The position numbers and the translations under genes are program-made. Positions 37,408 through 48,511 of a DNA stretch of 64,000 nt are shown piece after piece (position 1 is the stretch's first letter; every line of letters begins with the position of its first letter). Source of the DNA: Ottelia alismoides (lineage: Eukaryota; Streptophyta; Magnoliopsida; Alismatales; Hydrocharitaceae); the NCBI GenBank assembly GCA_037367405.1, contig JAZKJV010008882.1, positions 310,001-374,000 on the forward strand, given 5' to 3'. Below the pieces are notes generated by a model. The model did no database searches. It had not been told where the DNA came from and saw nothing but the letters and a program-made list of their open reading frames with translations.

Positions 37408-37689
37408 TGTAGTAATATGTAACTTATATTTTAATATTCACAAATATTTTTCATAACATTATTGTTTACATATCGTATTTTTGGTTCGTTACGGATTTAG
37501 AGCTTTAACATGTGAACACACCTATCGCGATGATGATTACTTGCATTCCCAAGGATCAATCAACGTTGTGGCACTCAACTTGTGGATGTATATATTGCTT
37601 TTTCGAATTAATATAAGGTGCGATGAAGAAAGATAAGATGTTGGGAAATCTACCCAACAAGTATTATTTTTTTACCCGATAGGCCCTCA

Positions 37690-38166
37690 GTACACGTCCC
37701 TAAAGGGCACAACACACTAAAGGAATGGTCAAAGGAATCCTAATGAGATGGTCGTAGCGTCCCATCTAAGCCCTGCGATACGATCATAACAAAACAAGAC
37801 GGGCATAAAGAACTGTATAAGACGATCGCGACTGTCCCATCTAATACCATATGAGACGGTTGTGATCGTCGCTTTGAGTTCCCACATATCTAAACATGTA
37901 TGCACTGGGATAGGCACATAAAGCTAATATGGGACGGTTATGACCGTCCCATGCAGTATTTTTCGTCTTCAGGGACCATGAGAAGAGACGGCTTCGACCG
38001 TCCCTTCATAGTTGTATAATGGGACGGTTGCATTTACCATCCCATCCACGCATATGGGATACTAGACTGAACGATTTATCGATCGTCCCATCTAATCAGA
38101 TGGGACGATCATGTACATATAAGGGACGGTAAACAATCGTCGCATGTTGTATACCAAGTTGTAGTG
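37690..38166. repeat. CACTA right subterminal repeats
   Basis: Dense GGGACGGT / ACCGTCCC words occur, including GGGACGGTTATGACCGTCCC near 37932 and a perfect 13-bp palindrome with a 4-base loop (38081-38093 with 38098-38110). Words match those at the left end, tying the two ends together. Confidence 0.8.
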
Positions 38167-40190
38167 TTTGAGTTTTTTCTGTTTTGAGATATAAATGCAA
38201 TAGAGATGGAAACCAAAAATAATATGAGTATGCCTATAAATAAGGAAACTACAATGGAGTTTTTCAATTCTTAGGCATACAGAACCAATTTCCAAAAAAT
38301 CCACAAAAATTATAGAATATAGAGCGATCCAAGAGATCAATCCATGGATATTTTTCTTTTTCAAAAACCTGCACATTTAGTTTGGTCGTTGCAATACCTA
38401 GCATTTTTGTCATTTAATTTGCACATTCAAATTAATTAATCTCTATTGATCGGACTTTGCCACTTTGACGATGACTCGTAGTTATTCGAGAATCATCTCT
38501 TCATATTCAACCCGCTGCCAGTAGAGATACTCTAACTTCATATGACTATGGGTTTTTGTGCAAAAATTTGGATTGTTTTTTGTCATCTCAATTTCAATAT
38601 ATTATTTTGAACTTACTTGAATTTTGATTTTGACAATCTAATTAAGCATACTTTGCAAGTTCATCACTATTAAGTAGCTAATCTTTACATAATTCACAAG
38701 CATAACCATTTAGATTGCATATGCACCTTAACTTAGTATAATCAATATAATTCACAAGCATAACCATTTAGATTGCATATGCACCTTAACTTAGTATAAT
38801 CAATATACGCATCAACCCCAACTTCCATTTCTAGTTGCAAACCAGCCTTCACATCCATCATATTTTCTTAGAAGTTTGAACTTAATATAAAAAAGTTGAA
38901 ATTGTTTGCAATATTCTGAACAGTCTAACAAATATGTCCTTAATTTGAAAAGTTAGAAAAAATCCCTTAACAAGTAACAACTCATTGTGGAAATTTCACT
39001 AAGTCTCTGAGTTCAACACTCGAACCTGCCTTGTGCATCCCTTAATCATCAATTGAGGCAAGCTCGTTTTGATTTATATTTGATTGATTGCAGTTTTTCG
39101 ACATGTTTCATAATGACTTGGTAAAAACACAAATTTACCCATTGAAAAATCGAGTCATCAGGTACACAAAAAAACTAATAATTCGAGAATAAGGAGTTGG
39201 ATTTTTCAGAATATTATTTCATGTATAATTGTAATGATCAAATCTGTTGTTTGGTAAACACGGTTTCAACAATTCATATGTGAAACCTATTGTTGAGCAG
39301 GGAAATTCAAGGTTTTAAATATTACGAAATTTACGCAGTGTCGTTGCAACTCTAAAAATCCCTCAACAAAAATTTATTCAAATCTCAAGCGAAAATCAAT
39401 AAGAAAATGTAGCAAGAGAAAATTGCTATTTAATATACTTGTATAGATAACAAAATCGAACTCAAGGAGGCTACAAAATTCTGGAAGTTTATTCTATGTA
39501 ATGGAAAATCAATGAAAAGAATGAAAGAATTTCTACGCATGCTATGCTTGGTTTTTGTATTTTTTGTATTTTTTAATTTTTTTATGAATTTAATTTTCTA
39601 TTTTGTATTTGGTTTTCTAATTTTTATTTTTTATTTTTAATTTTGTAAAAGATATTTTTACATTCAATCACTCTTTTTTATATTTCTAAATTGTATCAAA
39701 AATAGCCAGAAAATTAAAATAAAATTATTTTTCGATTTTTTATAATTTTTAATGTTTTGTTATTTTACAGATTTTTTACAATTTTTATGCATTAAATAAA
39801 TCAAAAACATGGAAAAAAATAAATAGAAAATAAAACAATGTTTTTGTATTTTTTAAATATCAAATAAAATAAAAAAATGGATGAAAATATACAGAATAAA
39901 AGACATTTTTATAGTTTCTAAAAAGCCATTTTGCGATTTTTTATTTTTAGTTGAATTTCTAATAATTTCTAATATTTTTAATATTTTTGTGATTTTTATG
40001 ATTTTTTTGAAAAAGTAAAATGTCAACACTGCACAGAAATTAAAATAAATCAAAATAAGCACACATGAATTTTTTTAGAATTTTTATGCAATTTTTTATA
40101 TCTTTCGTTGTTTTTAAATAAAAGCAAGGAGTTTTTATAAGGTTTTAAAATTTTAATAAATAATAAAAAAATGAAAATACAAAATGCAAT
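38167..40190. other. AT-rich repeat-derived region
   Basis: No gene is recognised. A 58-bp tandem duplication lies at 38691-38806. Around 39400-39490 the sequence CAAAATCGAACTCAAGGAGG resembles the minus-strand gypsy LTR-end motif, so an older LTR remnant probably starts here. Positions 39550-40150 are extreme AT-rich low complexity. Confidence 0.45.
38691..38806. repeat. Perfect 58-bp tandem duplication
   Basis: Two identical copies, 38691-38748 and 38749-38806, start AATTCACAAGCATAACC. No third copy is present. Confidence 0.95.
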
Positions 40191-42832
40191 TTATGGATGG
40201 AAGATGGATACAAAAAGGCAAAATCGGATCGACGAAAAACCACTTAATCCATTTTTTTTATTAAACATAAGAGGTCAAATTTATTTACTTGGGCAAGTCC
40301 AAGGCAAGGTTTTAAAAATCGGACAGGACATTGAACCGGTTAGTCTTCGGTTTGGTCCAACCGAGATGGACCGTCAGTCCAAACGGTCGGACCGGTGATG
40401 TTGTCAGCATGACGTCATCATTCATATCGACTCAGAAAAAACCGAACCGGGCTTAATTTACTGGTCCGACCAGTCGAACCGATTTTTTAACCGATAAAAT
40501 CAGATAGATATATGTAAATATGTGTTTATATATCAATGAAATGATCATTTAAAATGTCAAATCTTTCAACATAAAAACATGATTGTCTATTTCGAATAAA
40601 ACTATATAAAAGGTAGTCACATTTTCTAGCATTATATATGAATATAATATTGTAATAATTTATTTATAGTTGCTTTTAGAAAATTACCCCAAAAAAGTAG
40701 TGGCATAAGTTATATTCCAAAAGAGAGAGGGACGTAACAGAAATTATGGAATTTAAGAAGGGTACAAGTGATAAAAATCCTATTATTTCATTATTTAAAC
40801 CTTTATTTTTTAAAATGTACTAAACCATCAAATCCAGGTCAACCCGGTCCAACCGCCCGGGTCAACCCGGTCCGACCACCAGTCTAACCCGGTTTTTTAT
40901 TTTCTTTTTTTAAAAAAATTAATTACCTAAAACCGGCTGAACCGACCGGGTCAGGGCTGGTTCCCGGTCCAACCGGGCCGACCGGCCGGTTCGGTCTGGT
41001 TTTTTATACCCTAGTCCAAGGTCGAACTCAGAGACAGAAGCCTCCTAAGTGGTTATTCAGATTCTCAATACTTAGATTAAGTGATGAACAGAGAACTCAT
41101 AGGCCAACACACAAGGACACATGATGCAGACATATGAAGACACTTTTTTCTTTAGTTTTTATGATGCAACTCGATACAAGTATAAATATGTGCAAATATT
41201 CCCTACTTAGATGAAATCATTAAGCAATAAAAATATAGTCAAGTTTAGGTTCAATTAATGAAGTAAATTTAATTTATGAACTAATAAAAGACTTGAGAAC
41301 TCATTAAATAAATGACACTATATTAATAGAATCATTTATCCGAATTTTAAGTACTAAATTAGGAAAAAATCATGGCAATAGATAGATAAGAAAATAAGCT
41401 TCGAAATGAAACTGAAATCAAATAAAATGGAGATCATATGCTCAAGATATTCGCAAAAGAGTCCAAGGGCATAAACGTAAAGAAAACATGAAAATAATGG
41501 GAAAACATTACAAATATGTCCCTATAAGGGCATAAATGTAATTAAAATAAAGCACAAGTCCTTCCCTATAAGTTTACCATACGCACGTCGATTATATTAT
41601 AATTATTAAAGCCTAGAGGGGCTAGAATGCAAATAACCCCATGCGTGCATGCTGTGCATGTGCTTTGAGGACCTATCTGCAATATGGAAAGTCAGTGGGG
41701 CACCGCTGCAAATTACCCACCACTCACGTGACGTGAGCACGTGAGGGGTAGGCTCGGACGAAGGCTCTGGCTCGGTGCTTGGCTCGGGCGGCGGGTTGTA
41801 GGCTCGAGCCATATGTCATCACATGGTGCTCTGGCTTGGCTCGGGAGGTCCCGAACCTGGCGGCTGGAAGTGGAGGCTCGGCCACGAACACATGGCGTCC
41901 TGTGGAACGTCCGATCATGGAGATCAGACGACACATGTACATCCTTGTTCTTCAACACCGCCGCCTCCTGCGGCAGACTTGACGAGGCTCCGACGATGGG
42001 CTAAAGCTTCTCCAAGCCGTGGTTGGACATTAGGAGCTTGGTGGGGTAAGGGGGGGGTATATGGAGGTGTCGCCGAGGAAGCTCTGGCATCGGGGAGCAG
42101 ACTGGGCGATGAAGATCCTCGTGGCAACGAGAGCCCATTGGGGACGAAGCCTTTGAAATCACCTTCGGCGAAGGCTCTGATCATTGAGAGAAGTACCTGC
42201 AAATGTTAGCTCTAACCGAAGCGTGCGTGCTTGGTGTAAAATGAGTGGAGTGGATCCCGTGCGAGTAAAGGAGTGGGGGGGACCGGAGCTCCATCTCCGA
42301 CGACATGGAGAAGAGGTGGAGCGGTGGTGGTCAGGTGATGGAGAAGAGGAGACGAGCGGAGGTATGTGCAGGGATGAGCAAGGTGAGGCGAAGCTATTGC
42401 AATGTGAATTTAAGGTGAAAGATGACATGCGAGCAGAATTAAATAGGAGAAACAAGAATTAAAGGCAGAAGAGACTTACCTGAAGATCAAAGGTCACCGA
42501 GCTGGTCTGGGCTGAGCTCCAAGGAGGGTTCTGGTCTTCGTTGGACTCCAGCGACCCAATGGAGCATCTCACCGTCGTATTAGGCCGGATCATGACCTAA
42601 AATGGCCAAAGGTCGTTACCAGAGTTGATGGTCATCCTCGCGACCTCGATTATTCCCCTCTCTGTCACAGAGAAGAGGAGAGAAGCTGGGCCTCGGCTCG
42701 CGTAAAGGTGGATAGGGTGAAATGTGGGCGATGACAACTTATTTGAAGCAAGAAGGGTCGAGGTGCAGGACGTGGGATGGAGGAATTCTTGGGCTTGCGC
42801 TGACCAGACGGAGAGGGGATGACTGAGTTTAG
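40191..42832 (-). repeat. Gypsy-type LTR copy B, left part, minus strand
   Basis: This matches copy A (19824-22735) in order. The motif TTTACTTGGGCAAG leads into CCAAGGTCGAACTCAG, split here by a MITE, followed by CCTCCTAAGT and ACTCATAGGCCAA, then a GC-rich middle at 41700-42830. GC-rich open frames (41606-42462) have no domain and occur on both strands. The copy is interrupted at 42832 by the young Copia element and resumes at 53455 or later. The left limit is approximate. Confidence 0.65.
40296..41021. mobile_element. Mutator-like MITE with 9-bp target duplication
   Basis: The insert is 40305-41012 (708 bp), flanked by perfect 9-bp repeats AGTCCAAGG (40296-40304 and 41013-41021). Copy A has a single uninterrupted version of this site, which acts as a natural empty site. 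The ends are imperfect inverted repeats: CAAGGTTTTAAAAATCGGAC on the left against TAGGGTATAAAAAACCAGAC on the right strand. Both flanks inside are rich in CCGGTCCAACCGG words. A 9-bp duplication fits Mutator-like elements. No coding capacity. Confidence 0.9.
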
Positions 42833-44112
42833 TGTTGGAAATGCGAGCCCACGGCGAGCCATTATGCAATAAATGTTATTGCAATTCACTCCTTAATCTG
42901 AAATGAAGAATACATAATTTGCATAATAGGTCCCTTAGTACAATTAGGGTTATGTACCATGGCCATCTTGATGATCATACAGCTGTTGATTCAACTATTG
43001 AATCATAGAGGCTGGTGCTTGAATGAATATCTAAAGAGTTAGATTGAGGACTCATCAAGCACCGTCAGATGATTGTTAAGAGATGATCTCCAGCCTGAGT
43101 AGGAGATGGAAATCCTTATCTCTGAAGGCTGATATCTGACCGACCTCTTGATGCAGGTCCTCTGCATAGGAATAGAGATTCGGAGGTGTCAGATTAGTTA
43201 GGTCAAAGAGTTGACTTAACGAGATCGAGATAACCAAAGTCCTATATCGTATGCTGTCAGGATATAGGCACACATCCTCTGACCGGAGACAGATGTGTTG
43301 CTATATGTCTAAGTATGTACATTTGGCAGACCAATAAGTTGATGACCTAATCAAGGTCTACACACCGGCGCGCTGGTGTGCATATAAGGGCATATGAGTA
43401 ATACGATCTCTCAAAGGGATCATACAGGTTCAGTTACTGAACCGGAAGACATGAGCTCACTCATGAGATATTGGGAAGAATCAAATTCCGTGCGCACGGT
43501 CGTCTCGCTTTGGAAGCTTGACTGAATTTGTAGGTTTCATATATACTTTTGGAAAGTATATGATCAAGACCTAGGTATGATATATGCTTTTGGAAAGTAT
43601 ATGATCGATACCGACTCCCAATGATCGAATGAGAAACTTACTGATAAAACCATGAAGTAGACAGTATAAAGTTGATCGAATACTTCAGGTTTAGTCTGAG
43701 TCTTCCAGTATGCAGGATGTACAGGTATTGGGAATACATGAGGGTGATGTGATCATAAACGATTGTATAACCATGACGCTTCCATTCCTAGGGAGTGATG
43801 AAACGGGTCTGGATTTTAGTGACTCCTCTCAGTAGAGAAGTGATCTGATCTTGGTCCAAGTATTGGACATTGATCTGAATGTGATTCAGATACAATGAGA
43901 AGATTAGATTTACGGTCTTGATTTAATCAAGCATCTATGGGAGGCCCGCGATCTGGATTTGAGATACGATCTCAATATCCATGTCACTATACGTGGAACA
44001 ATACAATCGCCCTGTCCTTATCTCCAAGTATCTGCGGAGAAAGCGCATTATCCTTGAAGGAGTTCATGGATAATTCTATTGTTAATATATGTATCCGAGC
44101 ATTGAGAAAATG

Positions 44113-44570
44113 GATAATTAAATGTGATTTAATTATCATGAGTAATATGAATTTGATTCATATTATTAAGAGAGTTATCTTAGATAATTAAATGAGATTT
44201 AATTATCAAAGATGTAAATAATGTGAATGTGATTCATATTATTTGGACACAAGAGAATAGAGATCCAAGATGATTAAATATGATTTAATTATCATGGATA
44301 TGAATAATGTGGATAGCAATATCCATATTAGTCATATATATTATAAATGTGATTTATAATATATAAGAGAGAGCTATTTGTAATTTACATTTGTTAATTA
44401 AATGTTAATGTGAATTGGATTCACATTGGACATCAAATTGAAAATGTAATTTACATTTTGTTTTGGGTTGTGAATGTGATTCACAAATTTCCACTGGCAT
44501 GATTGTAATGTTCACAAAATAAATTGGATTTATTTTTGTGAAATAATTTGCAACAAAAGTTGTTGCAAAT
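44113..44570. repeat. Array of short inverted repeats with 3-nt spacers in the LTR
   Basis: Arm/spacer units: 44113-44137 (arm GATAATTAAAT, spacer GTG), 44143-44165 (TAATATGAAT, TTG), 44183-44207 (GATAATTAAAT, GAG), 44217-44243 (one mismatch, GTG), 44271-44294 (imperfect, ATG), 44336-44364 (13-bp arms, GTG), 44407-44427 (AATGTGAAT, TGG), 44468-44486 (TTGTGAAT, GTG), 44516-44536 (AAAATAAAT, TGG), 44546-44570 (ATTTGCAACAA, AAG). Nearly all are perfect and every spacer ends in G. More units lie elsewhere in the LTR, for example 42865-42883, 43427-43443, 43541-43561 and 43873-43891. The 3' LTR has the same array. Confidence 0.93.
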
Positions 44571-44642
44571 ATTGGAGAGAATCATGAGATAATATAATCT
44601 CATGTAATAGGAAAAGGAAGCTCCCTTCCTAAAAAGGAGAGG

Positions 44643-44680
44643 GGACGGCCACAATTCCCATGAGGAATTGGTGGCCGTCC
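44643..44680. repeat. Long hairpin in the LTR
   Basis: GGACGGCCACAATTCC (44643-44658) pairs with 44664-44680 with one bulged base and a 5-base loop CATGA. It lies about 220 bases upstream of the LTR TATA box, occurs in both young LTRs and is absent from the older LTR fragment. Confidence 0.85.
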
Positions 44681-44900
44681 ACCCTCCTTATGGAAGGAGG
44701 CTTGCCTCCTTTCCTATTTCTCCATTGGAGATTAATTTGATATAAAATCAAATTATATTTATTGTATATTTGATTTTTTATTAAATTAATTGTTGTTGTG
44801 TTTTTAGCAACAAATCATGACCATTGAAAGAAACACAAATTAATGTGGACCATTGGATTTGTGTTGACACATGGATTGAGATCCATGGATCCCAAAACCC

Positions 44901-44908
44901 TATAAAAG
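44901..44908 (+). promoter_or_regulatory. LTR TATA box
   Basis: TATAAAAG, with counterparts at 52868-52875 in the 3' LTR and 17497-17504 in the old LTR fragment. It probably starts the genomic transcript, which makes the sequence upstream U3. Confidence 0.7.
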
Positions 44909-45495
44909 GAGAGGCACCCCATTGCTCTTCTAGACACATACAAGTTGAGGCAACAAATCTCTCTCTCTCTCTCTCTCATTCTCTCTACACGTCCTCTCTC
45001 TTTCTCTCTCATGTGGCCGTCCACCATGGATGCCCTAGAGAGGTTCTCCATCGCCGCGGCATCGTCGTTATGCTGCCCGATGGTTTGCTCGTGGATCTCC
45101 GTCTCCTTCGGTGCGCCCCGCTCGTGAAGAAGACATCGGATCTCGTGTGTCGAGATCAGGAGATCCGCCGCTTGGATCATCAACATGGATTGCGAGAAGC
45201 ACGCGGTTCATCCCCGTGCTCGCAAGCATCTCCTCCGACGGATCGGACTTGAGACAGGAGGTCTCTTCGTTTAGAGACTTGATCGCAACCACACTTCAAG
45301 AGGTAAACCTAATACTTGTTTGTGGTTTAGACGAAACGATCCGAGAAGTGTTCTTGGATCACGTGGTTTCGTCGCAAGAAAATTTTCTAATTTCCGCTGC
45401 ATAGAACAACTAGTGCGACTAGTCGTTCTTCGTCGTATTCGATGCGACGATCACGCTTCCGTGATGCGCTTGAGGATCTAACCATATCCTTCAAG

Positions 45496-45510
45496 TGGTA
45501 TCAGAGCCTT
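45496..45510 (+). promoter_or_regulatory. Primer-binding site of the young Copia element
   Basis: TGGTATCAGAGCCTT, two bases after the LTR end, is complementary to the 3' end of initiator methionine tRNA, the usual Copia primer. Confidence 0.93.
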
Positions 45511-48500
45511 AGGTCGGTGGTTTTGGATACGATCCATAAACCGAGGACGACTTGGGTTCATTAGGGTATGCGAAAGTTTTTTCTTGCATTTCATTTTCGC
45601 ATCTCTGTTTTGATATTATTTTCGGCGCTGTTTAAATTGTTTAAACACGAAAATAATAATTGGATTTTGTTCCCCATTAAATAAGGAAACCGTAGGATCT
45701 GAGTTTGCGTGATTTCGATTTCGTTTGCTCTAGATATGCTCATTTTAGTGAACATGTATCCACTGTTTCGGGGACTGCGGATCATGACGTAATTAAGATG
45801 TTAATTGCGGATTTGAAACGCCTTGAAATGCGTGCAAATCTCTTGGGTTCTGTTGTAAATCAAGTTAGCAAACTTTAGAAATTTATTTTGCTTAATTTGG
45901 ATTTAAATTGATTGAGATATGATATTTTTAGTAAGTGAGGGTCACTGCTGAAAATACTTTCCTAATCAAGAACCTAGTGATTGTCATTTAATTAATTAGT
46001 GAAATTAAATTGTTTAATTTCCTGGAATAATTATGCATAAATATTTGTGAAATATTTAATGATAATTATGTCCTTAAATGACTTTGCCCTAACCAACATA
46101 TGATTAGATGTGATCTAGATCAAGATTGGTTACATGATCTACATGATCAACATTCCGACAAACATGTTGCTTGAATAGGACTTGGGATTTGTTTAGCAAA
46201 TCTCATTATAATGTTAATCAAAAATGTTTTGATTATTACTATATGGTACAATTTCGGTTGAAGAACCGATGATCATCTCAAGTACAAATTAATCAATTTG
46301 GCATTATCCTTTCCCGAGGCGGATATGGTGCCTAGTCGGAGAGCATTGGGGTTGCGGGTTGCAACGTATGTGGTCCGTCCCACTCTCGTCGGTACTGGCC
46401 ATGACAGCGGGTAGGGTCGGGATAATGTCCGCGGGATTAAGATGTATTTTTCTAATTATTAAAATTCGAAATAATACGTATTTGAGATAATACCATTATT
46501 CAAGTAACTATTAAAATGTTTGTTGGATATTAATTGGATCATTAATTTAATATAATTAGATTAATTGGAATCCAATTAAGATTGAAATACTCTAATATTA
46601 TTAGAGTTAATAATTCCCTTGGAAGAATTAATTATGTGAATGTGATTCACGATAATTAATTAAAATTTGAATATGAGGTGGAGGATCACATAAGTGACAT
46701 CCATGGTCTCCCGTCAAGGCGAAGGGTTCCGTCGCCAGGGATTGTATGTGGGAGACGCCTGTCCGAAGTGACAGCTCCTGTATGCAAGCGCATCTGGATC
46801 GGACTCTTTGCTTCTCGAAAGAGTAAGGCCGTATACGTAGTGACCCCAATATCGGATCCTCATATTATTGGGGCGATATTGGATTGCGTATAGCGAGTAC
46901 TATTCCTGTTGACGGTTGGTTCAATTAACGACGGGTCAACATCGCCTTAGGGGTGGTGGTTCGGGTGTTAAAGACCGAATTGGGAGATGCAAGTTGGACT
47001 TGCAAAGCGGAATGTGTTCCCGCTTCTTTTTATCCGAGTTGCAGATTCTCATATTATTGGGATGTAACAAAGATAAGGAAGGAGATCCCATATCTTGTTG
47101 AGATATAATGGTAAGTATATCTCTTACATTGAAAGTGATTAAGGGAATGAACTTTCAGTGTTGACAAGACAAGACAACTTTGATATAAAAATCCTAAATC
47201 AAAGTAATATATATATATATATATTTATATATTTATGCAAATTTCTTATTTCAGATAATCCTTCATTAAAACCCACTCAATGATATACTCAATAATAACC
47301 AGTAAAATATCATGGATTGGACTCATGATCCAGATATTGTACTTGCAATTGGACACATAATGTATGTGGTTGCAATGTGCAAGTTTCCTCATAATATTAA
47401 GGAATGACAATTAAATAGATAATAAGACTACAACCCTAGGGTTTGTGTGTCTCTATAGTCTTGATCTCTCATCGGATGTACTTTGGAAGTGACATGTCGA
47501 TGATGATCGTAATTGTCAAATAATCCTTATAAAATTAATGAAGATATTCTGGCATACATATGTGCTCTTGACATTTAACATGAATGAGATGGTTCACTGC
47601 ATCATGCAGAATGGTGGCTCTATAAGAGATGATGTATTCAAATTGTTTGAGTACCTACCTGAACCTATGTTTTAAGAGTTTAGATGGATGTAGATGATGA
47701 GTGTCATCATTCTACTATCTATACTCTAGTCATTCATGAAGCTTCATAATATTCATATTGTATGAATTTAATGAAGCATGTATAAATGTTGAAATGCTCT
47801 TACATAAGAGATCCTTAGTCTTAAGCAATGGTTGCTTATAGATAAAGGGAGCGCAGTGGAAGCATGGGTTGGACCCGAGTAAGAAGTATGGTCAAAGAGT
47901 TGACTATACATCTATGACTTCCATATGTCATCCGAAGAGTTGGATGAATGCCAATACTGCAATAAGTTGATGTGTTGATAGTATGACTATCAAGTCTATC
48001 TAGAATCCTTAGAGAAGGACTCGGATGGAGCATCAGATTAATCTACATAAATCATTGATAAGATAAAGTCAAATAATTGTATCTCAATCTTCTGATGACA
48101 TTTGCAATAGGTTGCATATGTTTTAGAAGACTGAAAAATTTGATCTTAAAGGTTTATAGTTATCCACATGGATATTGATGCAATTGTTGCAACAATCTCT
48201 GTTGGATTGATAGACTTGTTAATTTCAGTGGGAGAGTCCTTAGTCTTAGAGAATGTCTCTATGACCTAGATATAAGAATACACTCATTGTTTGTTTCTAA
48301 ATGTTAGAAATGAACATGAATCTGAGATAGAACTATCATAAAGAGTTATGGTGTATATATTTCAGATAGTAATCTAATAATCTAGTGGACTTCACTAAAT
48401 TAGAAAATTAATGAATGGTTCATTAACATTTCTAAATACTGAAATTAAACCTTAAGATCAATAGGAGGATGAAGATCATTTGACAATAATCTAGCATCAA

Positions 48501-48511
48501 GCCTTGGACAT
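45511..48511 (+). other. Degenerate leader and gag-protease region of the young Copia element
   Basis: No long frame exists. Positions 45511-47300 look like leader or filler sequence with a less AT-rich block at 46300-46430 and another at 46680-47010. From about 47300 faint gag- and protease-like traces follow, broken in all frames. A TA run lies at 47208-47222. A palindrome of the LTR type (GTGAAT, spacer GTG, ATTCAC) lies at 46636-46650. Confidence 0.5.

Larger units (their letters stand above)
34403..38166. mobile_element. CACTA (En/Spm) transposon, probably non-autonomous
   Basis: The ends read CACTACAA on both strands (34403 and, reversed, 38166), with 3-bp flanks TTT on each side, which fit the 3-bp duplication of CACTA elements, although TTT is weak evidence in AT-rich DNA. 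Both terminal 500-600 bases are studded with GGGACGGT/ACCGTCCC words in both orientations, the subterminal repeats expected of this superfamily. The total is 3764 bp, short for an autonomous member, and no TNP2-type transposase was recognised. Internal open frames at 35840-36136, about 36505-36705 and 36991-37407 are described separately. Orientation is unknown. Confidence 0.8.
42833..45493 (+). repeat. 5' LTR of the young Copia element
   Basis: It starts TGTTGGAAATGCG and ends ATCCTTCA just before the primer-binding site. It contains a TATA box (TATAAAAG, 44901-44908), a CT-rich run downstream of it (about 44960-45010), a long hairpin at 44643-44680, and an array of short palindromes with 3-base spacers. 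Short GC-rich frames at 44815-45404 are present in both LTRs and in the old fragment at 16954-18077 but show no domain. Confidence 0.95.

Noticed and set aside
44113..44486. CRISPR-like array
   Set aside because: Units are palindromes of differing sequence without unique equal-length spacers, in a plant LTR.
44815..45404. Frames of up to 142 codons repeated at 52782-53365 and partly at 17575-17875
   Set aside because: They are repeated only because they lie in the same LTR; both strands are open and the old copy does not keep the frames.
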